Numbered from the stretch's first letter, positions 46,601 to 56,100 are shown. The stretch is DNA of 64,000 nucleotides from Symsagittifera roscoffensis (GCF_963678635.1 NC_087063.1:77147617-77211616); one strand, 5' to 3'. Numbers and translations: made by a program. The notes: generated by a model from the letters alone, not told the origin.

Positions 46601-48024
46601 TTCAATTCTTCTGTGGGAACACAAATCGATTCGAAATCAAAAACTGCAACATTGCTAAACAATTTCTGATCTTCAGTGTAGGGAATGTTGAAGCCATCCA
46701 ATTTCTCGAATATTGTTTTCCGTAGTGTGTACGCATTTTTGGGATAAATATGTCGCACTCAATCTTTACAAGTTAGAACATGTCGGTTGAAGTTGTCTGA
46801 TCTGTTGAAGAAACAGTCACAGCTAGGACATCGAAAACACTTGAAGAAGGAATCAATATCATTCGTGTGAATAATATGGTTGTTGAATCTTAGCAATTTC
46901 ACCGTTTTTTCAAATTTTCCAATACTTCGCCTCGCTAATTCTCCATTATATTCTCCTTCTTGAATGTCAAAATTGTAAATGAATATGTTTCGTTCAACTA
47001 TTTCCTCTACAAGAGGTAAATCATCGATTGACACTCCACGAAAATTCTTCGGATCGTATCCAGATTTTGATATAAACTCTGTAAACAGCTCAGATGTATG
47101 AGCATCGAGGTTACTATGACCATGCAAATACATTGTTAACGCACGGAAAAGACAAAGTTGATCTTTGTATGGTTGTTTATCTTTGTCCGATAAAAGACAG
47201 TTTACTTGCGTATGTCGTAGTAAAGGTTCAGGCAACACAGAGTCTGGATATCCCATTGGGATGTTTTTCAGTAGTGCAGCAAAAATAGTAACATTTGTGA
47301 TCAACTTGAATCTCCACTTTGTGTTCTGACGTTCTTGGGTGCATTGCTCAACGATATCAAAATGTTCAACTTTTCCCTGGATTGTAATCAAATCCGCTTT
47401 CGTACACAATAAATGCGATTTTTCGATTAAAGTATTGTTTTCGTGTGCATAGTAATACCGCTATTCTCACGTTTTGACATTACGGAGAACAAATCCAAGA
47501 GCAATATTGATTTTTGCAGCGGAATCCAGCTTGTTGAAGACTTTTTCAAGCTTCTCGTTGATAATCTTGGTATCTAACTTTGACATTTGAAAGTTAAATA
47601 CCTTATGCCTCCCATTCTCCATCTCAGTGTCAACCAGGAAGTGTTGACAAGCACTCAACTCCTCTTTGAGTTTGTCTCCATCATCCCCTTCCTCTTCCAC
47701 TATCTTGTTCAAGTCTGCCACCGTATCACTTGGTTTCCGTTGTTTCGCCCCATGTTCTTTTCCCCGATGTTGTTGGAGAGAGTAGTAACTCGGAAACTCC
47801 TGCTCACAAGACGAGCAAACCGTTGATTGCTTGGAAGTTGATGGAGCATGCTTTTTGGCCACGTGATAATTCATTTCCTGTTGATTGTAAGTGAAATACC
47901 TACATTCGGAACAAGAAAGAACTCCTCGCACGCAATTTTTCCTATGTCGAGCCGCATGTTGACGAACATACATGTTTCCACAATCCCCACACTGCTCTTT
48001 CTCGTTTCTATTCAGCGACGGCAT
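43672..48024 (-). pseudogene. protein-primed family B DNA polymerase with zinc fingers, lineage A
   Basis: A single reading frame of 1,451 codons with no frameshift, interrupted by five nonsense codons at 47467-47469, 47461-47463, 46759-46761, 46207-46209 and 45700-45702. The amino end has three Cys/His fingers (CGDCGNM...H...C; CSECRYFTY...H; CSSCEQEFPS...H), and a further Cys pair CFRCPSCDCF lies near 46815. Exonuclease motif I is VAVFDFESI near 46640 and the exo II region FGFNSGRYELNLI lies near 46190. Polymerase motif A is GIDASQLYPFSM near 45400, motif B KLLGNSSYGYQI near 44470 and motif C MDTDSLYLA near 44180. It replicates the element from protein-primed ends. Older copies show the ancestral Trp at the last nonsense site. 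As it stands only the last 663 codons, with the polymerase core, are uninterrupted. Confidence 0.92.
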
Positions 48025-48221
48025 CTAAAGCTGTTAGTACTTGGTACATATCAAATTGGGAGATTTAAAATGTTCCAAAAAATTTAGTAAACATAATTTT
48101 TACTTACTTTGAATTGTTAAAAATATTTGAAATTTATTTCAAGTAGTTAATCAAAGTATAGAGCAGTTGCTTTTAACGGAAAAGAAAATCAGAATGAAAT
48201 AAGTTTTTTTGCGTTCTATTA

Positions 48222-48300
48222 GATAAAATCAACTAATCAGAATTGAGTATTTTTTTTGGTAACACTGTTTGTTGGAAATCAACCAATCAGAATTCAGCAT
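48222..48300. promoter_or_regulatory. CCAAT boxes in the divergent pPolB promoter
   Basis: AACTAATCAGAATTGA near 48231 and AACCAATCAGAATTCA near 48281, about 50 bases apart, between pPolB (start 48024) and the gene starting 48356. The same pair lies at about 827 and 873 in the left copy. AACCAATCAG is the NF-Y consensus. Confidence 0.5.
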
Positions 48301-48355
48301 TTTCTAAAAGTGAATTGTTTTTTATTTTTAAAACACCTTAGTCATTATTTGAAAA

Positions 48356-48942
48356 ATGTCTATCAAAAAACATTTGAGCTTCCTTGAGTTACTTTATAAG
48401 AAAAAAGAAAAAATTCCAATTGATTTTCTTATTGATGAAATAGATGTTGACTCTTACTTTTTTCATAATTTTTTGGACGTCTTTATTGTACAAAATAGAG
48501 TTATCCGACTAAGTAAAGGTCTCTTCAGAGAAACTTACTCAATCAAAGAGTTTACTTTTGATTCACATATTGCGTATCAAAGTTTTAAACTTACGGCTGA
48601 ATTACACCTCACAAGGAAAGAAATTTTGTTTATTCTCGAGAATTTGAAATTGATCAAAAAATTGTACGATAATATATCAAAAACTCTTTTTATCCCCTAT
48701 CCAAAATCCAAATTTGTAAAAACATCTCAGCAAAGTTCTTATTCCTTCATTTCTTTAAAGATTTTCAAAGTTCAAAATCCTGCTTGATTCGGTTTGGAAT
48801 CAGATTTCCAGAAGTCTGCTTAGAAAAATTCGTCAACTTTGAGTTATCTTCCCAGATTTACATCAAAATCAAAAAACTTGTCTATCTACTCAAAAATCAG
48901 CAATTTCTCATTGATTACATACAAAAAATTCAATTAACTTGA
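48356..48942 (+). pseudogene. two-repeat putative ssDNA-binding (PC4-like) protein
   Basis: Starts MSIKKHLSFLELLY behind the divergent promoter. First repeat: FLIDEIDVDSY, VIRLSKGLFRE, YSIKEFTFD, then LHLTRKEILFILENLK. After a one-base frame change near 48770 the second repeat follows: CLIRFGIRFPEV, NFELSSQIYIKIKKLVYLLK, ending at 48942. The alternation of strands and a final helix in each half suggests PC4/whirly folds. The left copy is intact at this frameshift but broken elsewhere. A role in replication or late transcription is inferred. Confidence 0.45.
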
Positions 48943-48960
48943 TGAAAAAAATTTGCAGAG

Positions 48961-49143
48961 ATGTTACTTTTATTAATTTTCTTTCTTTTGTTACTTATAT
49001 CAGCAATATTTCTTATTTTTACTACAAACAACTTTTGGTTTTTTTATTTTTGCAATTGCTTTAGTGTATATTTTTACTTACTTGGAAGATTTAAGTCCTT
49101 AAAAGCGTCTTCTGATTGGATACGACAACTAGAACAAAAATGA
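48961..49143 (+). CDS. small hydrophobic membrane protein
   Basis: 60 codons. MLLLLIFFLLLLISAIFLIF forms one strong transmembrane helix from residue 1, with a second hydrophobic and Cys-containing patch (FFYFCNCFSVYFYLL) and a basic end. In the left copy the second half is in a different frame, so one copy carries a shift and the true end is uncertain. It lies 18 bases after the previous gene. Function unknown. Confidence 0.45.
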   Translation: MLLLLIFFLLLLISAIFLIFTTNNFWFFYFCNCFSVYFYLLGRFKSLKASSDWIRQLEQK

Positions 49144-49292
49144 TCTATTTTGTGATTGGAAACGACAATACCCAAAAGGGATCTTTGTTTCCGATTGTAC
49201 ACGGCTTTTATCCAAGAATCCCATAAAAGGAAGCTGAAATCTGATTAGACACGACTACAATCCAAACAAGGAAAATCAATTCTGATTGGTTA
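49114..49292. promoter_or_regulatory. CCAAT-type repeat array before the acidic-protein gene
   Basis: TGATTGGATACGAC at 49113, GTGATTGGAAACGAC at 49152, decayed copies at about 49192 (GATTGTACACGG) and 49253 (GATTAGACACGAC), and CTGATTGGTT at 49282. Spacing is near 40-60 bases. Homologous to 1688-1822. Confidence 0.5.
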
Positions 49293-49477
49293 AAACCACA
49301 CATTCGATTTGAAGGTACCCCTAACTCCTAACTAAAAATCATTTTATTTTCAACTTAACTATCGTCAACTACCTGCTCTCTCAGCTCTAAATATCTTATT
49401 TTCAACTTATCTTCCGTCAACTACCCCTCTCTCAACTCTTTCTTATTTTTACTCTTGTACTCAATTTATTGCTCAAA

Positions 49478-49981
49478 ATGATCTTCTCAGTGCAAAACAG
49501 CAACCTCATGTTCTCTGTAGAATTTTTGCCTGATCTAGTACAAATTCAAGTGCAAGAAAAAGTCTCTGGAGTTTTTCTGGCACGAATGGATATCCCAATC
49601 CAAGTCTGGCACATGGTGGAAGTGATGCGAAGGGATTTCAACGAGCATCATATGATGCAAGTTCCCATCACAGAGAACCAACTTGGAACAATGCAAATGA
49701 TGGGGGAAGTTTCTGATCATGTGGGAATGAACTATCCCGAGATTCTGGACTCAAGATTTGTGGCTCAACCAGTCGACGACTTCCTCTTTCCTTGGGAGGA
49801 GGAAAGATTAGTCGAAAACCCCATCACAATAGATGAAGATGAGAGATTCTCAGAAACAATGACGCCTCCAGTTCGTCCAGCTCTGCGTTCTATAGGACCT
49901 CGTCCAGCGGAACCTCGTCCAGCTCTGCGTTCTATAGAGAACCTCCAGAACTATTCTGCTGCTCGACAGCTCTTTGATTAA
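49478..49981 (+). CDS. unknown acidic Polinton protein
   Basis: About 168 codons from the ATG at 49478 (the upstream in-frame ATG at 49469 gives two or three more residues). Beta-rich start (MIFSVQNSNLMFSVEFLPDL), then a charged helix (VWHMVEVMRRDFNEHH), an acidic patch (PWEEERLVENPITIDEDE) and a Pro/Arg-rich stretch with a repeated RPALRSI motif, ending ARQLFD. It is one of the few frames free of lesions in this element. Directly after it lies the hairpin array. No known family. Confidence 0.6.
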   Translation: MIFSVQNSNLMFSVEFLPDLVQIQVQEKVSGVFLARMDIPIQVWHMVEVMRRDFNEHHMMQVPITENQLGTMQMMGEVSDHVGMNYPEILDSRFVAQPVDDFLFPWEEERLVENPITIDEDERFSETMTPPVRPALRSIGPRPAEPRPALRSIENLQNYSAARQLFD

Positions 49982-50229
49982 ATGTTTTTGTAAATAAAGG
50001 TTGTTTGGTTTTGACTTCGTTTTCTGTAATTAATTTCTTCAATTTCACTTTAATTATGAGAATAGATGAGAGGTTCAAGGTAAGCCATTGAAAAACAATT
50101 AGAACTTAGTTAAGTGCTCCGAGCTCGCACACATGATAAAAAATTTGATTAATTTTTGCACAAAAATTCGGAAAAACACTAGAAAAACTGTACACAAGTA
50201 AAAAGATACCTTATCGATATTGCATCTTG

Positions 50230-50640
50230 TACACACTTTTAGCCTTTTGTAGAAATAATTGAAACACTTTTGCATTTTGTCGAAAAAAAGTAACACACTT
50301 TTCGCATTTTGTCGAAAAAATTGAAACACTTTTCGCATTTTATCGAAAAAAGTAAAACACTTTTCGCATTTTGTCGAAAAAATTGAATCACTTTTCGCAT
50401 TTTATCGAAAAAAGTAAAACATTTTTCGCATTTTGTCGAAAAAAGTGAACATTTTTCGCATTTGTAGTGAAAAAGTGAAAGACTTTTCGCATCTTGTTAA
50501 AAAAAAAGGAAACACTTTTCGCATCTTCTCAAAAAAAATGAAACACTTTTCGCATTATGTCAAAAAAATTGAAACATTTTTTACAACTTGTTAAAAAAAT
50601 TGAAATGTTTTTTGCAACTTTTTGAAAATCAAAACAAATA
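50230..50640. repeat. hairpin-repeat array (short version)
   Basis: About 13 units of the same roughly 30-base repeat as at 2816-4990 (CACTTTTCGcattttgtCGAAAAAA), at the same place between the acidic-protein gene and the basic-protein gene. Units at the far right are degraded. Confidence 0.85.
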
Positions 50641-50756
50641 TTACATCTTTCTTACATGTTTGAAAACTTTTTGTGCAAAAGTTTTTGGCAACGGTGATTT
50701 TTTTTTTGGTAATTAATGGTAATTTTGTAAACATATGAGAGAAAATAGATGGAATA

Positions 50757-51356
50757 TCAGAAGTTTTTTATTGAAAAATTGACATGATCACTAATTACAA
50801 ATCCATAACCATCAATAAAACAGTCAATTAGTTTTAACAAATCATGTTCATATTTTGAGTTTTGTACTTCACGAACTCTTTCTAGAAAAGCTGAACCAAT
50901 AGTTTGTGTGGAAGCTAGTTTCTGGTTAGAGCATAAATAGTGACGTTTGAATTTTTTGCGTAACAGTCTTTTCTTTGCAACACTTGGCATTTTTTCTGGT
51001 CCTTTCCATTTCAAATTGTGATGAACAGCGCGGTCAAGTTGATTGAAAACTTCGCCAGTTGATGAAATAACATTCGAATAAAATCTGTATTTGTACAGAG
51101 TGTAAAGACAATCGATAATTTGTTATGTGAAATGAAAATTACCCAATCGTTGTAAAATTTGATCGAAAGATGAACCAATCAGAAGTATGTGGAACTTACA
51201 ATTTTCCAAAGAACAGTAAGAATTGTGGGTAGAAACACAAAAATTATTGGTTACTATATATTTTTCGTAAAAATCACTGGAAACGGAAATAATTAGCGAT
51301 TTTTGACAATACTCTGAATAAAAGCTGGGAAGAGCTTGACACATAGCTGCAGCCAT
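50757..51356 (-). pseudogene. unknown basic protein gene, split
   Basis: The 5' part starts at the ATG at 51356 (MAAAMCQALPSFYSEY). The 3' part, 51120-50757, is in another frame and has TLYKYRFYSNVISSTG, a Lys/Arg-rich MPSVAKKRLLRKKFKRHYL and GSAFLERVREV. A spliced intron or old shifts separate them; no clean GT-AG pair could be fixed. The membrane helix seen at the end of the left copy is out of frame here. Divergent from the gene at 51571. Family unknown. Confidence 0.4.
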
Positions 51357-51570
51357 CTGGAACAATGATTTTTGCTGAAAATTGTGGATTTATATAGGAA
51401 CACTAACACCTACACAATTCCATATTTGGAAATTTCCCTCAAAAATTCCATTTATAGTTCTATTTCCTTTTATGGTTCAGTGAATGACTCATTTTGTTTA
51501 CTTTCAATTTCGTTTAATCTCAAATTCAATTCTCTCTTTTCTCTTCATCTGATCAGTCTGTTTTTCAAAA

Positions 51571-52093
51571 ATGTACTCAAGAAAAGACACAAGTCCCAAT
51601 TACATTGAATTCTCAAAAAATCAAACCAGAATTGGGAGATTTGCTTGGTCCCAAAAATCTTACAAAGGGAAAATTTATTTTGAACCCTGCTTTCAACTAT
51701 TCAAGAAAAATGAGTTGGGACAACTCGAAAAAAGACAGCAATTCGAACTTGGTGAAAAAGAAGGAGAAGCAATCTCAGCAATTAGAAATACTGTTATTCA
51801 CGATGCTGAAAACCTTGGACTCGTTCCTATATTGGAACTCACTTCTGACAAAGAGTCAACTATGGATCAGGAGCTTGCCAACTGCAACAAAGTGTATGAC
51901 ATAGCAACATTCAATAGATCAAGAAGTGCAATATTAACAAACCTCCTTACATTCAGATTCGACTGTTCACCACAAAAGAGAATGAGCAATGAAACAAGTA
52001 GTTGCCTATGTCAACTATACTTTGAACGATTTCAAAGAACTGACCCAAATTTTGGGAGACTTTATGTTTGTTGAGAACTGTAATGTACAATAA
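51571..52093 (+). pseudogene. putative two-repeat ssDNA-binding protein
   Basis: From MYSRKDTSPNYIEFSKNQ. First unit: RFAWSQKSYKGKIYFEPCF, LFKKNELGQLEKRQQFEL, then a helix GEAISAIRNTV. Second unit: STMDQELANCNKVYDIATF; after a shift near 51950, YVNYTLNDFKELTQILGDF. Strand-turn-strand then helix in each half suggests PC4/PUR/whirly-type folds. The present frame runs on to 52074 with an unrelated tail. The left copy shows the original end, to about 52093 here. Confidence 0.5.
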
Positions 52094-52229
52094 TTTGTGT
52101 TGTTTATGTTTTTGTCTTGTAATTTAACTATTTATCCTCAAAATCATTTTTCATTTAGTATTAGTGTTGAACAGTATGAGTTGGAATATTGGTTTCTGAA
52201 GAAATTTACTCTTAAAACTTCACAATAAA

Positions 52230-52604
52230 TTGGGACTTTTTCATATTGTTCTAGAAGAAAAGTCCCTAAAAATTTCACTAACATTTATAGAATCACAAAG
52301 TTTACCAAACTTGCCGAGTTTGGACATAGACTCCCAAATATCTCTTTTTGAGTGGATTCTGCATAATGTTAGAAGAAAAATTCACATAGGATACAGATCA
52401 GATACCAAAAAAATAGAGCTTGTACAATATCATAGAAATGGAAATCAATGGAAAAATAATCAATCTTTACAACTTCAAAGAGAAGAATATGATAAATTAA
52501 TTGATATGCTTCCTTCATTACTAGGTTATGTAGAGACCTTCAAAAAATCTTGTATCATTATTGACGAATGCACTGTAGAAAATGAACGTACAGAAATTGA
52601 ATGA
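52230..52604 (+). CDS. putative PC4-like ssDNA-binding protein
   Basis: 124 codons, intact. Residues about 45-95 read as RRKIHIGYRSDTKKIELVQY, a turn with NGNQW, then QSLQLQREEYDKLIDML. In the PC4 (p15) family the strands, a Gly/Asn turn and a helix following an L-x-x-E-Y/W pattern are arranged in this way. It is followed by a short acidic/neutral end. Best single candidate in the window for this family. Expected role: binding single-stranded element DNA during strand-displacement replication (inference). Confidence 0.45.
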   Translation: MGLFHIVLEEKSLKISLTFIESQSLPNLPSLDIDSQISLFEWILHNVRRKIHIGYRSDTKKIELVQYHRNGNQWKNNQSLQLQREEYDKLIDMLPSLLGYVETFKKSCIIIDECTVENERTEIE

Positions 52605-52916
52605 AATTCTAAGAGATTTTGAGACTATTAGGCAAGATTTCTCATCAAATACAAAAAGAAAAAATTTATTTCTTTGTACCTGTATTGTTTTGGACCCGGA
52701 CAAAAATTTAAAAGAAATGGACCAAAAATTTCCTTTTGGAGGACTAATTGGATACGGAAATTCCTGTATAGATTACTTTTTGCAAACTCCAAATTTTTTA
52801 GACTACATGCAATTCTACATGATTCTGCTGGATCTGTGAAATCTACTACAAAAAAGGTCCTGGGTATTGTTATGTTGCACCTAGTCTCCCCAGTTCATGC
52901 TTTCTTGGTCACGTGA
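52582..52916 (+). pseudogene. possible phospholipase A2-like remnant
   Basis: Overlaps the previous gene by 23 bases. After about 30 residues in the first frame (MNVQKLNEILRDFETIR) the second frame gives YCFGPGQKFKRNGPK. The Tyr-Cys-x-Gly-Pro-Gly pattern resembles the calcium loop of virus-type PLA2 domains. The expected catalytic His-Asp pair cannot be identified with confidence, and at least one frameshift is present. PLA2 genes are known in some adintoviruses and parvoviruses. If this is one, it is inactive. Confidence 0.3.
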
Positions 52917-53025
52917 CTGAATTATTTTTCTGTTTATATGTTAAAATATTTGCTTCATCAGTATATGCATTGTTTGATTGTTAATCATTTTAAACAAAAA
53001 AACTCCAGAGAAATCAGTTAACAGA

Positions 53026-53459
53026 ATGAGTCTAGTTGTTTTGGATATTGAATGTATCGAAAGCAATATAGTGAAAGAGGAACTCGATGTTCTTTTAATA
53101 AATTGTAATTTATATTATTCTTAATGTACTACCATTTTCAAACTTTAATCAAATTTCATTGTCAACTTTTTCTTTTTAGAGTTAAGATGATCGATCAATG
53201 TGACAAGCCCGTAATTTTAGGAAATTTTGTTTTTGATGAAGAAAATCATGAACGAAAATCATGGAAATTGTTTGGACGTACATGTAATAGATCTCTTTTA
53301 GTTTTTTTGTGCCAACTTTTTGTTATAGTTTTGATGCTAGTATGTGCAATCGTTCGAATTATGTTATCCACAACATGTGAAGAAACAACAGTTTGGGTAG
53401 CTATTTTATCAAGTACAGTCGGTTATATTCTACCTTCTCCAAAGCTAGGAATAAAATAA
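53026..53459 (+). CDS. conserved Polinton membrane protein upstream of the ATPase, with a separate 5' piece
   Basis: The main frame 53187-53459 starts MIDQCDKPVILGNFVF, has a long hydrophobic helix (LVFLCQLFVIVLMLVCAIV) and ends CEETTVWVAILSSTVGYILP. The same end occurs upstream of the lineage B ATPase at 22790-22859, so it is under shared constraint. The 5' piece 53026-53110 (MSLVVLDIECIESNIVKE) is a different start. It recalls the first motif (D-x-E) of DEDD exonuclease-like proteins and ends in an AT-rich stretch that may be an intron. Whether the two belong together is unclear. Confidence 0.5.
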
Positions 53460-54340
53460 TATCTACCAAAGAACGAATTTCTATTTCCCTAGTTGGACCA
53501 AGTGGATCTGGAAAATCGCATCTTATTTTTGACTGGTTGAAAATTGGTACTTTTCAACCAGCATTCGACAAAAATTTTTATTTTTATCTACATTATCAAC
53601 CTCTTTATAGTCAAATGCAAAGAAAAAACCTTAAATTTATCCAAGGAGTAGATTTTGAATTGATTGAAAATCTCCCCAATAATGGAACTAAGTATTTGCT
53701 TATATTTGATGATTCTTGTGAAGAAATTTCAAGCCCCAAACAATTTGTAAAAATTGCTACTGCGGGGAGACACAGGGGTCTGAATACAATATACATCAAA
53801 CACAATTTATTTCATCAAAGCAAATTAGGACGAGATGTAGAGTTACAAAATACACAGAGAGTCTTGTTCAAGTCGCCGAGGGATGTTTTACAAATCAATA
53901 CATTAAGTCAACAACTAGGTCTAGGATCTCAATTGAAAGAGTGGTATCAAGATGCAACATCCGTTCCTTATGGTCATTTACTTATTGATTTAACCCCAAA
54001 AACAGTTGATTCACTTAGGTATTGCACTAATAGTGGCTCAGTTCCAACAAAATTTTACTTACCAGCTGGAATAGAGACAAAATTTTTGGACGATGAGTAC
54101 ACAATACGTCTCTATTCTCCCAATATTTCAAAAAATTTCCCTAAGGCTTCGAAAACAATTCATTCTCAATTGCTCAAAAGATTTCATTCAGTTTCTGAGC
54201 GAGTGTTTAGTAAACCTATTAAGAGGAGAGCTTCGAGATCTTCGGAAAGAAGACGTAGTAAAATATCGAAAAAAAATTTCAGAATTAACACAAAAAAGAA
54301 CTCCTCTACACAAAAGAAGATATATTTTAAGTTCAGCTAA
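53393..54340 (+). CDS. Polinton packaging ATPase (FtsK/HerA type), lineage A
   Basis: 315 codons. Walker A GPSGSGKS near residue 35 and Walker B YLLIFDDSCEE near 103. Then come KIATAGRHRGLNTIYIKHNL, an Arg-finger-like region and VLFKSPRDV, ending DLTPKTVDSLRYC. This is the full set of motifs for the genome-packaging ATPase. The start overlaps the membrane-protein gene by 67 bases. Residues after about 245 are very basic and overlap the next gene in another frame, so the true carboxy end may be nearer 54120 with a late frame change. The best preserved core gene of the element. Confidence 0.85.
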   Translation: MGSYFIKYSRLYSTFSKARNKIISTKERISISLVGPSGSGKSHLIFDWLKIGTFQPAFDKNFYFYLHYQPLYSQMQRKNLKFIQGVDFELIENLPNNGTKYLLIFDDSCEEISSPKQFVKIATAGRHRGLNTIYIKHNLFHQSKLGRDVELQNTQRVLFKSPRDVLQINTLSQQLGLGSQLKEWYQDATSVPYGHLLIDLTPKTVDSLRYCTNSGSVPTKFYLPAGIETKFLDDEYTIRLYSPNISKNFPKASKTIHSQLLKRFHSVSERVFSKPIKRRASRSSERRRSKISKKNFRINTKKNSSTQKKIYFKFS

Positions 54341-54395
54341 AGGGTTACAATTGATATCTATCATCACCCCTTTGGTCATTAAACGATTGACATAG
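54093..54395 (+). CDS. conserved small basic protein after the ATPase (lineage A)
   Basis: Overlaps the ATPase 3' end in another frame. Contains IQFLSECLVNLLRGEL and LHKRRYILSSAKGLQLISII, the same two conserved segments as the lineage B gene 23472-23855 (CECLLNVVKGNVPV, and its basic/hydrophobic end). The deep conservation of place and pattern supports it as a real gene. Function not established. Confidence 0.5.
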   Translation: MSTQYVSILPIFQKISLRLRKQFILNCSKDFIQFLSECLVNLLRGELRDLRKEDVVKYRKKISELTQKRTPLHKRRYILSSAKGLQLISIITPLVIKRLT

Positions 54396-54396
54396 T

Positions 54397-54806
54397 ATGG
54401 AACAGTTTGTTTTAATTCCGTACTCAGTTTATCAATCACAAAGTACACTTCCAAGAAAACAAAAATTGGAACAAAACAAGAAAAAGAGGAGATTTTACCA
54501 GAAAATTTTGATTCTGTTTACAGTGCTGTAAATGCGAGGTTGAAAACGAGCAACAATAAGCATATTATTGATTTAATTTTGAATTCTCCTAGAATTAAAA
54601 TCAGCCAGTCAGACAATATTAAATTGGATAAACGAGATACAAAAGAATCTATTGTAGACTTTGTGTGTGCACTAAAGCGAAAAAATACCGATTTTCCAGA
54701 AATTTACTTTACTATTTTGGAAGCAACACATAATCCTCCTAAACTTGTTATTAACAAGAATGCCAAAGCAAAAGATAGAGGAACTTGGATCCCTTTCAAA
54801 ATCTGA
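54397..54806 (+). pseudogene. unknown Polinton protein before the integrase
   Basis: Starts MEQFVLIPYSVYQ. A shift near 54500 moves it into the frame that is open from 54540 (DLILNSPRIKISQSDNI, VCALKRKNTDFPEIYFTILE, NKNAKAKDRGTWIPF). The pattern resembles a small conserved protein seen next to integrase in other invertebrate Polintons as I remember them. No function is known to me. Its end overlaps the integrase start. Confidence 0.4.
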
Positions 54807-55510
54807 AAAGGTAAGACTAAACAGATTGTATTCTAGGGGCAGAGCTGCGTACGGTTCTATTCAAAACTTGAGTAAAGTGAGTGGTTTATCCAAAAAGAAA
54901 GTAGAAAAGTTCTTACAAACCAAGACATCGTATACAAAATTTGGTCCCCCAATCAGGTCTTTCCGAAGACTTCAAGCGTTTTCTAAATATATCAATGAAA
55001 TCTGGTGTGTGGACTTGGCTTTTGTAGACAAGATAGCTAGTCAAAACAATGGAGTCAAGTATTTATTAGTTGCTGTAGATATTTTTTCGAGATTTGTCAG
55101 AGTTCAAACAATGAAAACAAAGTATGCCAAAGACACTTTACAAGCTTTTAGAAAAATGATTTCTCGAAAAAACACTCCTGAAAAACTTTGGGTTGATAAA
55201 GGAACAGAATATTAAAAAGTTTTGCAAGGAGAAAGACACTGAAGTTTACTCAACAATGAGTGAAACAAAAGCTGCATTTGCAGAGAGAGCAATTCAATCT
55301 TTAAAACATATAATATATTGTTACATTGAAGATCATGGTGAAAAATTTGTGCCCAAATTGCAGCAATTTGTTTCTACATTGAACAGCCTCAAAAATCGTT
55401 CAATTGGAAAATCTCCCAGAGATGTGAAAAACAGTGATTTTTTATCAATATTGTATAACAAATCATTCAAGAAATATACTAAACCAAAATTCAAAAATGG
55501 TGATTGAGTT
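54745..55510 (+). pseudogene. retroviral-type integrase, lineage A
   Basis: An amino helical part (KVRLNRLYSRGRAAYGSI) is followed by an HTH-like VSGLSKKKVEKFL. The core has EIWCVDLAFVDK (first catalytic Asp near 55013), KLWVDKGTEY (second Asp near 55195) and AAFAERAIQSLK (Glu near 55290). A small deletion and frame change at 55205-55215 remove residues after the second Asp. After 55510 the carboxy-terminal SH3/chromo-like tail present in lineage B is missing. Catalytic residues are conserved, but the copy cannot make a full protein. Confidence 0.8.
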
Positions 55511-55559
55511 AGAATTTCGAAAAGTATCCAAGTATTGTTGATATAGTTGTAGCCATGAA

Positions 55560-56100
55560 TTGAAAAGTTCGAAAACGTATAGGCGCACAAAAATATTAAT
55601 ATAAAGGAATTTATGTATCAGATGATAAGATTACACAAAAAGTTGCCATTCATTTACCTGAGGATCAATCAGTGTTTATAATTCAAAGTGCTGATTTGAG
55701 TCACATTTTTAGTTGTGATTTAGAAGAAAATCAGACAGGTGTTATAATGAAAAGAAAAGGACCACATTATCCTCAGTATTCTTACGATATTATAAGAATA
55801 CATTCCTTAATGATTTATAGTGATATTATAGAATATAATATAGTAGGCGATACAAAAACTCCATTACTGCGTTGTATTCCTTTCATTTTCAAAGTAAAAA
55901 ATGGAGACATAATATCTACAGGACAGTACATGAACTATCAATCCTTCACAAATCTACAACTTAAAAAATTATTCAAAAACTTTTTCCACAGCATAAAAAT
56001 AGAACTAAGGGATACTACAGGTGAAAAAATTCCTTTTGTGTCCGTAGGAATTACACGAGTTGTCCTCTTGTTTCGCAAGATTTCGGATAATCATTTTTGA
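55560..56100 (+). pseudogene. penton (minor capsid) protein, amino end deleted
   Basis: Only the later two thirds of the protein are present: KVAIHLPEDQSVFIIQSADL, then YSDIIEYNIVGDTKTPLLRC, the hallmark near the end of Polinton pentons (compare YLDIIHYQIVGDTKARLLRV in lineage B), to the stop at 56098. The signature first strand region (GEWRVALS in lineage B) is absent. Together with the missing integrase tail this points to one deletion of several hundred bases near 55520-55600. Confidence 0.65.

Noticed and set aside
43672-48024. Stop-codon reassignment or programmed readthrough in pPolB
   Set aside because: All three stop types occur, and older copies show different sense codons at these sites; point-mutation decay is simpler.
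51123-51365. Independent gene starting MFQMAAAMCQ
   Set aside because: Conserved in the left copy only as the 5' part of the split basic-protein gene, so it was merged into that entry.
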